The notes under the pieces: model-generated | What the model was told of the DNA's origin: nothing | Seen by the model: the letters and a program-made list of their open reading frames with translations, nothing else | Databases searched by the model: none | Program-made: the position numbers and the translations under genes | Assembly: GCF_015751965.1 (NCBI RefSeq) | Contig: NZ_JADOVH010000004.1 | Span: forward strand, 186,001 to 250,000 | Origin: Frigoribacterium sp. CG_9.8 | GTDB taxonomy: Bacteria; Actinomycetota; Actinomycetes; Actinomycetales; Microbacteriaceae | Direction: 5' to 3' | DNA: 64,000 nt | Shown: piece by piece, positions 38,387 through 48,089 of the stretch | Position numbering within the stretch: the first letter of the stretch is position 1 | How the letters are laid out: each line of letters opens with the position of its first letter

Positions 38387-38408
38387 CTTCACGCGACGTT
38401 CACAGTGC
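38387..38408. promoter_or_regulatory. PHO-box-like pair of 11-bp repeats before ppk
   Basis: CTTCACGCGAC and GTTCACAGTGC lie in tandem with an 11-base step, 40 bases upstream of the ppk start, in the short gap after mshD. Confidence 0.55.
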
Positions 38409-38447
38409 TGCCGATGACCGCAACACGTGAAGTGCGATGATTTAGAT

Positions 38448-40625
38448 ATGAGCAATGAGACCTACCTTGGCGATGCCGGATTGGCCACCGACGGTCTCGA
38501 CGATGACGACGACGAGTCCAGCTGGGTCGACGACGGCACCCTGCCAGCACAGCGCTATCTCGACCGGGAGCTGAGCTGGCTTGCCTTCAACACCCGCGTG
38601 CTCGAGCTGGCGGAGGATCCCGAACTACCGCTTCTCGAGCGCGCGAATTTCCTCGCCATCTTCGCAAGTAACCTCGACGAGTTCTTCATGGTGCGCGTTG
38701 CGGGGCTCAAGCGTCGAATCCTTACCGGGCTCGCCGTTCCGACCAATATCGGCACAGCAGCCACCGACGTGCTCGCCCTGATTCAGGATCGAGCGCACGA
38801 GCTCCAGGTGCGCCATGCGCTCGCCTTCCGAGAGCTCGTGAAGCCCGATCTCGATGATGCCGGCATCCATATCGAGACCTGGGCCGACCTCGGACAGGCC
38901 GATCGCGACCTGCTCGACAAGATCTTCGCCACCCGCATCTTCCCGGTCTTAATGCCGCTTGCTGTCGACCCGGCGCATCCGTTCCCGTATATCTCCGGAC
39001 TCTCCCTCAATCTGTCGATCCGGGTGCGTAATCCGAAGATCGGTAAGGATGAGTTCGCGCGCCTCAAGGTGCCACCAATGCTGCCGCGCTTTGTGCAGCT
39101 TCCGGATGACGGCAGCGGGCTCCTGCGCTTCATCCCGCTGGAAGACCTCATCTCCAATCACCTCGGCGACCTCTTTCCGGGTATGGAGGTGCTCGATCAC
39201 CACGAGTTCCGTGTCACGCGTAACGAGGATGTCGTGATCGAGGAAGACGAGTCGGAAAACTTGATCCAGACCCTCGAGCGCGAGCTGCTTCGCCGGCGGT
39301 TCGGTCCGCCGATCCGCCTAGAGATCACCGACGACATGGATGATCTCACCCTCAGCCTGCTCGTGCGCGAGCTCGACATCACCGAGTCCGAGGTGTATCG
39401 GCTGCCCGCCCCGCTCGACCTCGGTGGGCTGTTCGAGCTGAACAAGATCGACCGCCCGACGCTGAAGTACCGCCGACATGTGCCGACGACCGCGTCCAAG
39501 CTCATGCCGCTCGAATCGAATGCGGCCCCGGATATCTTCGGTTCGATCGCGCGCCAAGATATCCTGCTCCATCATCCGTATGAGTCCTTCGCGACAAGCG
39601 TGCAGGCCTTCCTCGAGCAGGCCGCGGCAGATCCCAACGTGCTCGCCATCAAGCAGACCCTGTACCGCACCTCCGGCGACAGCCCGATCGTCGAGGCGCT
39701 CATCCAGGCCGCTGAGGCAGGCAAGCAAGTGCTCGCGCTGGTGGAGATCAAGGCCAGGTTCGACGAATCGGCCAATATCTCCTGGGCGCGCAAGCTCGAG
39801 AAAGCCGGAGTGCACGTGGTCTACGGGCTGGTTGGACTCAAGACCCACTGCAAGCTTGCGCTGGTGATCCGCCAGGAGAATGGCGTTCTCAAGCACTACA
39901 GCCACATCGGCACCGGCAACTACAACCCCAAGACCAGCCGCATTTACGAGGACTACGGCCTTCTCACGGCGAGCGGCACCGTCGGCAAGGATCTCACGCG
40001 CCTATTCAATGAGCTTTCCGGGTATGCGATCGAGAAGAAATTCAAGCGGCTGCTCGTGGCACCTCTCCACCTGCGGAAAGGCTTGATCAAACGTATCCGG
40101 ATCGAAGCCGACAATGCGCGGAGTGGCATGCCATCCGGTATCCGCATCAAACTCAACTCGATCGTCGACGAGGCCATCATCGATGCGCTGTACCGCGCGA
40201 GCGAGGCCGGGGTGCCGATCGAGTTGGTGGTACGCGGCATCTGCGGAGTCAAACCCGGGGTCGAGGGGCTGAGCGGCAATATCGAGGTGCGGGCGATTCT
40301 CGGTCGGTACCTCGAGCACTCCCGCATCTTCTCCTTCATCAACGGCGGCGACCCGCAGGTCTACATTGGAAGCGCCGACCTGATGCACCGCAACCTGGAT
40401 CGCCGGGTGGAGGCGTTGGTGAGGCTCACTAACCCCGAGCACCTGCATCAGATCGAGGATCTGTTCGACCTCGCAATGTCAGACGACATTGCCCACTGGA
40501 AGCTCGCCGCCGATGGCAACTGGACGCGCCACTACCGGGCGGATGACGGCTCTCTGCTCGAAGACATGCAAAATGTGCTGATGAAACAGGTGTCCCAGCG
40601 AAAGCGCACCGGAGTAGTGCGATGA
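38448..40625 (+). CDS. ppk: Polyphosphate kinase 1
   Basis: This 725-residue enzyme makes polyphosphate from ATP. ATG 38448 ([11 protein letters not shown]) follows the mshD gap; an in-frame ATG seven codons upstream is less likely. The N-terminal and head domains ([31 protein letters not shown]) and the two phospholipase-D-like C-terminal domains are present, with the phosphohistidine region [15 protein letters not shown] and the second His motif LEHSRIFSF. It is in one operon with the MutT1-like gene (4-base overlap) just before pstS, as in other actinobacteria. Confidence 0.96.
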   Translation: MSNETYLGDAGLATDGLDDDDDESSWVDDGTLPAQRYLDRELSWLAFNTRVLELAEDPELPLLERANFLAIFASNLDEFFMVRVAGLKRRILTGLAVPTNIGTAATDVLALIQDRAHELQVRHALAFRELVKPDLDDAGIHIETWADLGQADRDLLDKIFATRIFPVLMPLAVDPAHPFPYISGLSLNLSIRVRNPKIGKDEFARLKVPPMLPRFVQLPDDGSGLLRFIPLEDLISNHLGDLFPGMEVLDHHEFRVTRNEDVVIEEDESENLIQTLERELLRRRFGPPIRLEITDDMDDLTLSLLVRELDITESEVYRLPAPLDLGGLFELNKIDRPTLKYRRHVPTTASKLMPLESNAAPDIFGSIARQDILLHHPYESFATSVQAFLEQAAADPNVLAIKQTLYRTSGDSPIVEALIQAAEAGKQVLALVEIKARFDESANISWARKLEKAGVHVVYGLVGLKTHCKLALVIRQENGVLKHYSHIGTGNYNPKTSRIYEDYGLLTASGTVGKDLTRLFNELSGYAIEKKFKRLLVAPLHLRKGLIKRIRIEADNARSGMPSGIRIKLNSIVDEAIIDALYRASEAGVPIELVVRGICGVKPGVEGLSGNIEVRAILGRYLEHSRIFSFINGGDPQVYIGSADLMHRNLDRRVEALVRLTNPEHLHQIEDLFDLAMSDDIAHWKLAADGNWTRHYRADDGSLLEDMQNVLMKQVSQRKRTGVVR

Positions 40626-41572
40626 CTCTCACCGGACCCTCCGTCGTGCAGGCTGCGGGAGCAGTCTGCTGGCGGGAGACTCCGAGCGGCATTGAGCTGC
40701 TCATTGTTCACCGGGGGGATCGCGCTGACGTCTCCATCCCCAAGGGAAAGGTCGATCCTGGCGAAACTCCCCCGCAGACCGCCGTGCGGGAGATCGCCGA
40801 GGAGACGGGACTCGTCGTCACACTCGGAGCCCCGCTCGGCACCACCGAATACACGATGCCCGGCGGGCGCGAGAAGATCGTGCATTACTGGTCAGCCGAA
40901 GTCTCGGATGCCGCAATCGCCGGTTTGACCTTCGTGGCCAACGCGGAGGTCACGGCCGTCCAGTGGCTGTCGGTCACAGCGGCGCGTGCGGTCCTCAGCT
41001 ACGACCTCGACCGCGACGTTGTCGACCGGTTCTCGGCGCGGGCGGCAGCGGGCACCATCCGCACCTTCCCGATCATCGTGCTTCGCCACGGTCGGGCAGT
41101 TCCCCCTGCAAGCTGGGACGGACCGGATGCCACGCGCCCGCTGATGCATCGCGGACTCGAGCAGTCCCGCAATGTTGCTGCCGCTATCGCCGCCTGGGGA
41201 CCGGCAAAACTCATCAGTAGCCCTGCGGCGCGCTGCCTTGCGACGATCGAACCGGTGGCGACCTTGACCGACCTGCCCGTGAAGCAGTCCGCCGGCATCA
41301 GCCAGGACGCCTTCGAAGACGGTGTCGCCCGCGTGCACAAGATGGTGCGCAAGCGCCTCGCTGCGGGCATCGCTGTCGTGCTCTGCAGCCACGGACCGGT
41401 GATCCGGGACATCATCGATGAGGCGGCGGCACTCACGAACACCCCCCTCGATGCTCCACTGCGCCGGGCCGGAATGCTGTCGACCTCGGAGTTCACGGTG
41501 CTGCACGTATCGTCCGAGCATCCGGATGCCCCGCTCGTCGCCGTCGAGACTCACGGCCCGGCATTCCTCTAA
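40622..41572 (+). CDS. MutT1-like Nudix hydrolase with histidine phosphatase domain
   Basis: This 316-residue protein has an N-terminal Nudix domain with a perfect Nudix box ([20 protein letters not shown] then TGLV, about residues 42-64) and a C-terminal histidine-phosphatase domain starting [10 protein letters not shown] with a second His in [12 protein letters not shown]. This architecture is that of mycobacterial MutT1, which removes oxidised nucleotides and diadenosine polyphosphates. The ATG overlaps the ppk stop (ATGA). Confidence 0.92.
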   Translation: MTLTGPSVVQAAGAVCWRETPSGIELLIVHRGDRADVSIPKGKVDPGETPPQTAVREIAEETGLVVTLGAPLGTTEYTMPGGREKIVHYWSAEVSDAAIAGLTFVANAEVTAVQWLSVTAARAVLSYDLDRDVVDRFSARAAAGTIRTFPIIVLRHGRAVPPASWDGPDATRPLMHRGLEQSRNVAAAIAAWGPAKLISSPAARCLATIEPVATLTDLPVKQSAGISQDAFEDGVARVHKMVRKRLAAGIAVVLCSHGPVIRDIIDEAAALTNTPLDAPLRRAGMLSTSEFTVLHVSSEHPDAPLVAVETHGPAFL

Positions 41573-41594
41573 GGCCGGCACGGCCAGGTCGGAA

Positions 41595-41627
41595 ATTCGA
41601 AGCTCGTTAACCCTTTGTTAACCTTCT
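41595..41627. promoter_or_regulatory. PHO-box-like direct repeats before pstS
   Basis: GTTAACCCTTT at 41606-41616 and GTTAACCTTCT at 41617-41627 are two 11-base direct repeats; the preceding 11 bases (ATTCGAAGCTC) are a weaker third unit. They lie 119 bases before the pstS start. Confidence 0.75.
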
Positions 41628-41745
41628 AGGACGAGCGTGGACACCCGTCGCACATAGCGTCTCCTCTTAGACCAGCACCGGTCTTCCCGGCGGCCGTGCC
41701 CTGATCGGCATGCCAGCCGGAGTCACCACCCCAGAAGGGAACACA

Positions 41746-42843
41746 GTGAAGTTCACTCGTTTTGGCAGCGCCGCTGCCATTGCAGTCGCAGCCACCATCG
41801 TCCTATCCTCGTGCGCAGCAAACGAAGCAGCACCCGCGACGTCCGGTTCCGCAGCCCCGGTGAGCAAGCTCAGCGGCACGTTCAACGGTATCGGCTCATC
41901 CGCTCAAGGCGCCGCCGAGACCGCCTGGATCGCCGGCTTCCAGATCGCCAACCCCAAGGTCACGGTCAACTACGACCCCCAGGGCTCTGGCGCCGGCCGA
42001 AAGGGCTTCATTGCGGGAGCCGCAGCCTTCGCCGGCTCGGATGCTGCGCTGAAAGACACCGAACTCGCCACGCCTTCGCCGCTCTGCATGGCTGGCACCA
42101 AGGCAATCGACCTTCCCATCTACATCTCGCCGATTGCCATCGCGTACAACGTCGCCGGGCTCACAGATCTGAAGCTCGACGCCGCCACCATCGCCGGCAT
42201 CTTCAAGGGTGCCATCACCAAGTGGGACGACCCGGCCATCAAGTCGTTGAACTCCGGTGCGGCGCTCCCGTCTGCCGCGATCGTCGTTGTGCACCGCTCC
42301 GACGACTCTGGAACCACGCAGAACTTCACCGAGTACCTCGCCGCGAATGCGCCGACCGTCTGGGATAAGCCGGCCGCGCAGACCTACCCATACGCCGTCG
42401 GCGACGCGGCAAAGGGCACCTCGGGTGTCGCTGACGCCGTCAAGGGTGCTGCCAACAGCATCACCTACATTGACGAGTCCGGCGCAACCGGCCTCAGCAT
42501 CGCGCAGCTCAAGGTCGGCTCCGCTTTCGTGAAGATCAACGCCTCCGGTGCCGCCGATGTCGTGGCGAAGTCCCCGACTGTCACCGGCCGCGACGCTAAC
42601 GACCTCGCGATCGCGATCGACCGCAAGAACACAGACAAGAATGCCTGGCCGCTCGTGCTGGTGAGCTACATGATCGTCTGCAACACCTACGCCGACCCGG
42701 CCCAGGGCGAGCTCGTGAAGGCGTACGCACAGTACGTTGCTAGCTCTGAAGGACAGGCGGCCGCACAGAAGCAGGCTGGCTCGGCTCCGCTCTCCAAGGA
42801 TCTCGCCGCCAAGGTTGCGAAGGCAATCGCTACCATCAAGTAG
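41746..42843 (+). CDS. pstS: Phosphate ABC transporter binding lipoprotein PstS
   Basis: This 365-residue lipoprotein starts at GTG 41746 (VKFTRFGSAAAIAVAAT) behind an AGAAGGGA site. The lipobox is VLSSCAAN (Cys about residue 24). The phosphate-binding loops GIGSSAQGAAETAWIAGFQ, QGSGAGRKGFIAG, GSDAAL and HRSDDSGTTQNFTEYL are clear. It binds phosphate outside the cell for PstCAB. A stem-loop after the stop codon may stabilise the pstS part of the transcript. Confidence 0.97.
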   Translation: MKFTRFGSAAAIAVAATIVLSSCAANEAAPATSGSAAPVSKLSGTFNGIGSSAQGAAETAWIAGFQIANPKVTVNYDPQGSGAGRKGFIAGAAAFAGSDAALKDTELATPSPLCMAGTKAIDLPIYISPIAIAYNVAGLTDLKLDAATIAGIFKGAITKWDDPAIKSLNSGAALPSAAIVVVHRSDDSGTTQNFTEYLAANAPTVWDKPAAQTYPYAVGDAAKGTSGVADAVKGAANSITYIDESGATGLSIAQLKVGSAFVKINASGAADVVAKSPTVTGRDANDLAIAIDRKNTDKNAWPLVLVSYMIVCNTYADPAQGELVKAYAQYVASSEGQAAAQKQAGSAPLSKDLAAKVAKAIATIK

Positions 42844-42855
42844 TGAGCTCGTAAG

Positions 42856-42894
42856 CTCGGCCTGGGTTGCCTGCAGTTCGCAGCCCAGGCCGAG
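42856..42894 (+). promoter_or_regulatory. Stem-loop between pstS and pstC
   Basis: A 15-bp stem (42856-42870 with 42880-42894, one G-T wobble) and a 9-base loop lie 12 bases after the pstS stop. It has no T-tract, so it is probably a partial terminator or an mRNA-stabilising hairpin that lets pstS exceed pstCAB. Confidence 0.7.
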
Positions 42895-42945
42895 ATCGCG
42901 TTCCGGCCCGGACACGCGATCCGTCCCACGTCAGGAAGAGATGGA

Positions 42946-43887
42946 ATGGCACGTCAGTCAACGGGAGTGATCACAGCCCGAGTGCGACTCGGCGACCGAG
43001 TATTCTCCGGCAGTACTGTCATCGCGGGCTCGGTCATCCTCGGTGTGCTCGCTGCCGTTGCCCTCTTCCTTATCGTGCAGTCCATCCCGGCCATCACCGC
43101 CAAAGAAGGCACTCTTCCCAACTCCGCCCCCAACTTCTGGGCCTACGTCTGGCCCCTCGTCTTCGGTACGGTGTGGTCAGCGGCTCTCGCGCTGATCATC
43201 TCCATCCCGATCTCCATCGGCGTGGCCCTCTTCATCTCCCATTACGCCCCGCGCCGCCTCGCCCAGGGTCTCGGCTACGTGATCGACCTTCTGGCCGCCG
43301 TGCCCTCCGTCGTCTTCGGCCTGTGGGGTGTTCTCGTGCTCGCCCGGGAGATACAGCCGTTCTTCGTCTTCCTCAACACCAACTTCGGGTGGATCCCCCT
43401 GTTCGGTGGTGTTGTCTCCGGCACCGGCAAGACTGTTCTCACGGTCGCCATCGTGCTCGCCGTCATGGTGCTGCCGATTATGACCGCCGTCTGTCGGGAG
43501 ATCTTCCTGCAAACACCTCAGTTGCACGAGGAGGCCGCTCTCGCCCTCGGGGCCACCCGTTGGGAGATGATCCGAATGGCGGTGCTCCCCTTCGCCCGCC
43601 CCGGAATCATCTCTGCCTCCATGCTCGGCCTCGGCCGGGCGCTCGGCGAGACACTCGCGGTAGCCATGGTGCTCTCACCGGCCAGGGTGATCAACTTCTT
43701 CCTCCTCACCCCGCAGAATCCGAACACCATCGCGGCGAATATCGCACTGCAGTTTCCCGAAGCATCCGGGATCGGCATCAACACGCTCATCGCCTCCGGT
43801 CTCGTGCTGTTCGTGATCACCTTCATCGTGAACGCGATCGCCCGTGTCGCGGTGAATCGTCGCAAGGCATTCTCGGGAGCGAACTAA
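42946..43887 (+). CDS. pstC: Phosphate ABC transporter permease PstC
   Basis: This 313-residue permease has six membrane helices and the EAA-type loop EEAALALGATRWEMIRMAVLP followed by FARPGI. The start ATG 42946 has a GAAGAG site. It ends TAATG with pstA, a one-base overlap. Confidence 0.96.
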   Translation: MARQSTGVITARVRLGDRVFSGSTVIAGSVILGVLAAVALFLIVQSIPAITAKEGTLPNSAPNFWAYVWPLVFGTVWSAALALIISIPISIGVALFISHYAPRRLAQGLGYVIDLLAAVPSVVFGLWGVLVLAREIQPFFVFLNTNFGWIPLFGGVVSGTGKTVLTVAIVLAVMVLPIMTAVCREIFLQTPQLHEEAALALGATRWEMIRMAVLPFARPGIISASMLGLGRALGETLAVAMVLSPARVINFFLLTPQNPNTIAANIALQFPEASGIGINTLIASGLVLFVITFIVNAIARVAVNRRKAFSGAN

Positions 43888-44972
43888 TGGCCATCACGAC
43901 CACCGGCCCGATGCCGAACGCCCTCACCGCCGGCCGCCTGCCGCGGGGCGCGGTCTGGATGGTTCTGCTCGGCAGCTGGGCGCTGCTCGCCAGCGTCTTC
44001 GCCCTCGTGCAGATGGGTGGTGTGACCGAGAAGTACAACCTGATCGGCGCACTCTTCCTCGGCACGGTGCTGTTCAATATAGTGCTGTTCGTCATCACCT
44101 ACCTCGTTGAGGGCGCGCGCCAGGCGCGGGACCGCCTTGCCAGCTCGCTCGTCGTCACCGCATTTATCATCGCGCTGCTGCCGCTGGTATCGCTCGTCTA
44201 CACGGTGCTGATCAACGGGGCGGCGCGGATGGTGGCGCCCTCGTTCTTGACCCAGTCGATGCGAAATGTGCTCGGCGCCGATGGTGGCGCGGTTCACGCC
44301 GTCATCGGCACCCTCGAGGTCACGGCGGTCGCCGCGATCATCTCCGTGCCGATCGGCCTGCTCACCTCGATCTACCTGGTCGAGTACGGACGCGGCCTGC
44401 TTGCCCGTGTCATCACCTTCATGGTCGACGTGATGACGGGCATCCCATCGATCGTCGCCGGGCTGTTCGCTTACGCCCTCTTCGTACTTGTGACCGGCGA
44501 CGTCGGCTTCCGATCCGGCTTCGGAGGTTCCGTTGCGCTTTCGGTACTCATGATCCCGGTTGTCGTGCGCTCTTCCGAGGAGATGCTCAAGCTCGTGCCC
44601 AATGAGTTGCGCGAGGCGTCCTACGCTCTCGGGGTGCCGAAGTGGCTCACCGTGCTCAAGATCGTGCTTCCCACCTCGATTGCCGGGATCACGACCGGGG
44701 TCATGCTGTCAATCGCGAGGGTAATCGGCGAAACGGCGCCACTGCTGATCATCTCCGGTCTCACCGCGAGCGTGAACTACGACCTCTTCAAAGACCGCAT
44801 GATGACACTCCCGGTATTCGTCTACACGCAATACTCCAACCAGGGCGCCAACCAGTCCGACTTCGTGGATCGAGCCTGGGCCGGAGCGCTTACTCTGATA
44901 CTCATTGTCATGCTGCTGAACCTCGGCGCACGCATCATCGCACGAATCTTTGCCCCCAAGCTCGGCCGTTGA
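43887..44972 (+). CDS. pstA: Phosphate ABC transporter permease PstA
   Basis: The frame is open far upstream inside pstC, but the true start is ATG 43887, overlapping the pstC stop by one base (TAATG). The protein has 361 residues with an N-terminal extension of three helices, then the permease domain with [20 protein letters not shown] (EAA loop) and [20 protein letters not shown]. Confidence 0.95.
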   Translation: MAITTTGPMPNALTAGRLPRGAVWMVLLGSWALLASVFALVQMGGVTEKYNLIGALFLGTVLFNIVLFVITYLVEGARQARDRLASSLVVTAFIIALLPLVSLVYTVLINGAARMVAPSFLTQSMRNVLGADGGAVHAVIGTLEVTAVAAIISVPIGLLTSIYLVEYGRGLLARVITFMVDVMTGIPSIVAGLFAYALFVLVTGDVGFRSGFGGSVALSVLMIPVVVRSSEEMLKLVPNELREASYALGVPKWLTVLKIVLPTSIAGITTGVMLSIARVIGETAPLLIISGLTASVNYDLFKDRMMTLPVFVYTQYSNQGANQSDFVDRAWAGALTLILIVMLLNLGARIIARIFAPKLGR

Positions 44973-44998
44973 GCACGGCGAACAACCAAAGGAACCCC

Positions 44999-45778
44999 GT
45001 GTCCAAGCGCATCGAAGTCAATGACCTGAACGTGTACTACGGAAAGTTCAAGGCCGTGGAAGACGTGACATTGACGATCGAACCCCGCACCGTCACCGCC
45101 TTCATCGGGCCAAGTGGATGCGGTAAATCCACTTTCCTCCGAACCCTCAACCGCATGCATGAGGTGATCCCCGGTGCCCGCGTCGAAGGGGAGGTGCTGA
45201 TTGACGGCAATGACCTCTACGGGCCAGGCGTCGACCCAGTGCTCGTGCGTCGCCAGGTCGGGATGGTCTTCCAACGTCCCAACCCGTTCCCCACGATGTC
45301 GATCCGCGACAATGTGCTCGCCGGGGTGAAGCTCAACAACCGCAAGATCACCAAAGGAGATGGCGACTCACTCGTTGAGAGGTCACTGCAGAGCGCCAAC
45401 CTGTGGAACGAGGTCAAGGATCGCCTCGCGCTCCCCGGCTCCAGCCTTTCCGGAGGCCAGCAGCAGCGCCTCTGCATCGCCAGGGCGATCGCGGTGCAAC
45501 CGGATGTCGTGCTGATGGACGAGCCGTGCTCGGCCCTCGATCCGATTTCGACCCTTGCCATCGAAGACCTTATCGAAGAGTTGAAGCTCGATTACACGAT
45601 TGTGATCGTGACCCACAACATGCAGCAGGCCTCACGCGTATCCGACCGCACCGCATTCTTCAACATCGCTGGCACCGGCAAGCCGGGCAGGCTGATCGAG
45701 TACAACGACACCAACACCATCTTCTCGAAGCCGAGCATTCAGGCCACAGAAGATTACGTGTCCGGCAAGTTCGGATAG
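44999..45778 (+). CDS. pstB: Phosphate ABC transporter ATPase PstB
   Basis: GTG 44999 follows an AAAGGA site; the protein has 259 residues ([20 protein letters not shown]). Walker [11 protein letters not shown] loop [13 protein letters not shown], signature [16 protein letters not shown], Walker [13 protein letters not shown] and switch His VTHNMQQA are present. It drives PstCA and closes the pst operon. Confidence 0.97.
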   Translation: MSKRIEVNDLNVYYGKFKAVEDVTLTIEPRTVTAFIGPSGCGKSTFLRTLNRMHEVIPGARVEGEVLIDGNDLYGPGVDPVLVRRQVGMVFQRPNPFPTMSIRDNVLAGVKLNNRKITKGDGDSLVERSLQSANLWNEVKDRLALPGSSLSGGQQQRLCIARAIAVQPDVVLMDEPCSALDPISTLAIEDLIEELKLDYTIVIVTHNMQQASRVSDRTAFFNIAGTGKPGRLIEYNDTNTIFSKPSIQATEDYVSGKFG

Positions 45779-45862
45779 TTTGCGACCCGCTGGCAGACCG
45801 CCGTCTCGATACAGCCGCGGCCTAGATACTGCTGCTGCGCGAATTGAGACCGGTGACGTAGG

Positions 45863-46813
45863 TCAGGTGCTCGGCACTGCCACGATCGGCGCGGTTGTCG
45901 GTGCCTTTGAGCCGCCACTCGGCTCGATCGTGATGCCAATGGTGTCACCCGCACCCATCGAGCCTGCAAGCACACTCACCGTCGTGCCTGATGACGCGGC
46001 ATTGAAGATTCCGGCCGGGGTGGCCTTCGATTTCGAGTCGATGTACCAGAGCGCATAGGTCTTGCCTGCAGCGAGCTCCGGAAGTTTGTCGATCACCACA
46101 GCGGACTGCTTCAGCCCCATCGACCAGACGAAAGTGGCTGTGCCGCCGCCGGCGACATTCGCTTTGGCCTGCTGATAATCGCTCGCTGACACGATGGCCG
46201 AGATGGCGGATGCCTGCCGCTGAGATTCGTTTCCGGCGGACAGGCCGAGGATGTTTCCCCCGACGAAGAGTGCGACTGCGGCAGCCGCTGCTATCAGGAT
46301 CGAAGCCGGGCGGGTGTACCAGTGAGCACCAGCCCAGTGAGCACCAGCCCATCGAGCGGCGGCCTTTGTCGTGGCTGGTGAGGGCGTGCCGAGGCTCGCC
46401 GCGCGAACGGCTGCGGCCGAAGCATCCTGCTGCTCGGGTATCTGCTGCTCGGGTAGCGGGCGCTCGGTCTGCTGGTTCTCGGTCTGCTGGATCTCGGTCT
46501 GCTGGCGCGTTGCCTCGGGTGACACCGGAAGCACCGGTGGCACGGCGGTGAGCGTCGCACGTGACGCTGGCAACGGTGCGAGCTGGGGTGTCACGGCGAT
46601 CTGAGCCATGAGCCGACCCCTGAGGTCTGCCGGTGGGGTGACTGGCTCGGTAGAGAGTCCGATCAGCACCGCCGTATCGGAAAGCGAAGCCACTTCCGCA
46701 CGCGTCTCTTCGGAGGTGAGCAGATACGACTCGAACCGAGCCTTCTCATCAGCGTCAAGTGCGTTCAGAGCGTAGGCACCGCTCAGGAGGTGTAGTTCTT
46801 CGCGATCGGTCAC
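45863..46813 (-). CDS. rskA: Anti-sigma-K factor RskA
   Basis: This 316-residue membrane protein has an N-terminal anti-sigma domain (residues 1-75; LHLLSGAYALNALDADEKARF), a long cytoplasmic linker (about 80-165) that is Gln/Glu/Pro-rich, one membrane helix (about 172-193) and an extracytoplasmic RskA domain (GLKQSAVVIDKLPELAAGKTY, ALWYIDSKSKATPAG). It holds SigK inactive until regulated proteolysis. Three separate 15-bp tandem repeats shape the linker: QQTE(I/N/R) x3, QIPEQ x2 and WAGAH x2. Its ATG overlaps the sigK stop (ATGA). Confidence 0.92.
   Translation of the reverse strand: MTDREELHLLSGAYALNALDADEKARFESYLLTSEETRAEVASLSDTAVLIGLSTEPVTPPADLRGRLMAQIAVTPQLAPLPASRATLTAVPPVLPVSPEATRQQTEIQQTENQQTERPLPEQQIPEQQDASAAAVRAASLGTPSPATTKAAARWAGAHWAGAHWYTRPASILIAAAAAVALFVGGNILGLSAGNESQRQASAISAIVSASDYQQAKANVAGGGTATFVWSMGLKQSAVVIDKLPELAAGKTYALWYIDSKSKATPAGIFNAASSGTTVSVLAGSMGAGDTIGITIEPSGGSKAPTTAPIVAVPST
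46321..46507 (-). repeat. Three independent 15-bp tandem repeats in the rskA linker
   Basis: AGTGAGCACCAGCCC x2 at 46321-46350, CTGCTGCTCGGGTA(T/G) x2 at 46427-46456 and CTCGGTCTGCTGGNN x3 at 46463-46507. All have a 15-base period and keep the reading frame. Confidence 0.9.
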
Positions 46814-47415
46814 GATGCCACCCCCAATTCATCGCGCAGACGGATCATGCCGTCGCGCAGTCGTGTCTTTACTGTGCCGATGGGCACACTGAGCATTGTC
46901 GCCACTTCGCTGTGGCTAAATCCGCCGTAATACGCGAGAGTGACGGCTTGGCGCTGCAGTTCGGTCAATTGCGCCATGGCTTCCTTCACCCTTTCGTGTT
47001 CGATGGTCGTCTCTACCGTGTCCGCCACATTGTCGTAGCCGGAAACGTAATCCCTGATGCCGATCTTTACATCCCGATCACGACCGGCCTGCGATGACCT
47101 GATGCGGTCGACCGCTCGCCGGTGAGCCATGGTGAGGATCCAGGTGGATGCCCCGCCCTTGCTCGGTTCGTATCGTGATGCGTTCTGCCAAATCTCCAGA
47201 AAAACCTCCTGGGTTACTTCTTCTGACTGCGCGTGGTCGACCAACAGTCGGCGAATGAGCCCAAAAACTCTCGGGGCGATCTCGTCGTAGAGTGCCCCGA
47301 AAGCTGCCTGATCCCCGCCCGCGATTTGCGCGAGCATTGTTTCCTTCGTCGCAGGCTTGTGCAGGGATTCATAGTCCTGGCTGCGGTCGATTTCACGGGG
47401 CACGAGGATAAGCAT
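46810..47415 (-). CDS. sigK: ECF sigma factor SigK
   Basis: ATG 47415 (MLILVPREIDRSQDYESL) gives 201 residues; in-frame ATGs at 47424 and an upstream start at 47457 are alternatives. Region 2 (DEIAPRVFGLIRRLL, QSEEVTQEVFLEIW, the GGASTWILTMAHRRAVDRIR segment) and region 4 (LTELQRQAVTLAYYGGFSHS, VPIGTVKTRLRDGM) are clear. SigK with RskA controls an envelope or redox response in actinobacteria. Co-transcribed with rskA. Confidence 0.93.
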   Translation of the reverse strand: MLILVPREIDRSQDYESLHKPATKETMLAQIAGGDQAAFGALYDEIAPRVFGLIRRLLVDHAQSEEVTQEVFLEIWQNASRYEPSKGGASTWILTMAHRRAVDRIRSSQAGRDRDVKIGIRDYVSGYDNVADTVETTIEHERVKEAMAQLTELQRQAVTLAYYGGFSHSEVATMLSVPIGTVKTRLRDGMIRLRDELGVAS

Positions 47416-47457
47416 TGCAAACATTCCGTGCAATCGTGCGCGGCGCTGAAAAGACAC

Positions 47458-47925
47458 TCCCGGTGAGTGTCGAGTGCAGCACCCTGATCTTCAGTTGTGT
47501 GCGATCTGCGCGGGCGGTATGCCGTCGATTCGTAGCCTAGGCAATTACCGTCTCTGCGGGTCACAATAGGAGTTCGTGGCCGACAGCTGAAGGGATTGGT
47601 CCGAGTTGCAATCAGCCCTGACGCTCGGCTGATTCGCAGCATTATGCGGATGTCGGGCAGTCGACTGACATGGCGATGTGCAACATTGGGCAGCTTCGGA
47701 GCAGGCGGAGCCCAGGTGGACAGCAGGTGGGGAGGGGCCGGGGACCAAGTGACCGCCAGGTGGGAAGCAGCCAACCTCAGAATGGTGCCGGGCCGCAGAA
47801 ACGCCTCACGACGCTAGGCCGCTCGAAGCGGCAAATATTGGAGCCCGGGGTTACTGCGGTCCGGCGATGGCCCTTTTGGGCCGTTGTCAAGTGTAGCAAT
47901 CGACTCTGGATGGTTCCGCCGTGAC
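47458..47925. other. Gene-free stretch upstream of sigK
   Basis: No frame here resembles a protein. I see two small hairpins: GCCGCT-CGA-AGCGGC at 47818-47832 and GGCCC-TTTT-GGGCC near 47868-47882. The sigK promoter must lie at the left end. The right end runs into short tandem repeats. Confidence 0.5.
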
Positions 47926-47998
47926 GTCACGCTCGGCAGGTCATCTCCGCCGGGTCACGCTCGCCGGGTCACGCTCGCCGGGTCATCTCCGCCGAAGG
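47926..47998. repeat. Five tandem repeats of about 14 bp
   Basis: Units starting GTCACGCTCG or GTCATCTCCG at 47926, 47940, 47954, 47968 and 47982 (the last is 17 bases). Two forms of the unit are mixed, and the array runs directly into the element at 47999. Confidence 0.85.
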
Positions 47999-48043
47999 GT
48001 CATCTTCGCAGCTTTCGCAGCGCAGGGAAGATGCGAAGTTGGC
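47999..48043. repeat. Second intergenic element family, copy A
   Basis: GTCATCTTCGCAG...GATGCGAAGTTGGC, with CTTCGCA (48004-48010) pairing TGCGAAG (48032-48038). It resembles the element at 57148-57190 over its full 43-45 bases. Confidence 0.6.
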
Positions 48044-48089
48044 ACCTGGCGCGCATAGATGATGAAAATGACCGCGTGGGCACCTGAGG

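Noticed and set aside
42867-43886. Upstream extension of the pstA frame by 340 codons
   Set aside because: It runs inside pstC in another frame and is Arg/His-rich; the TATTG-like junction TAATG at 43885-43889 gives a normal PstA start.
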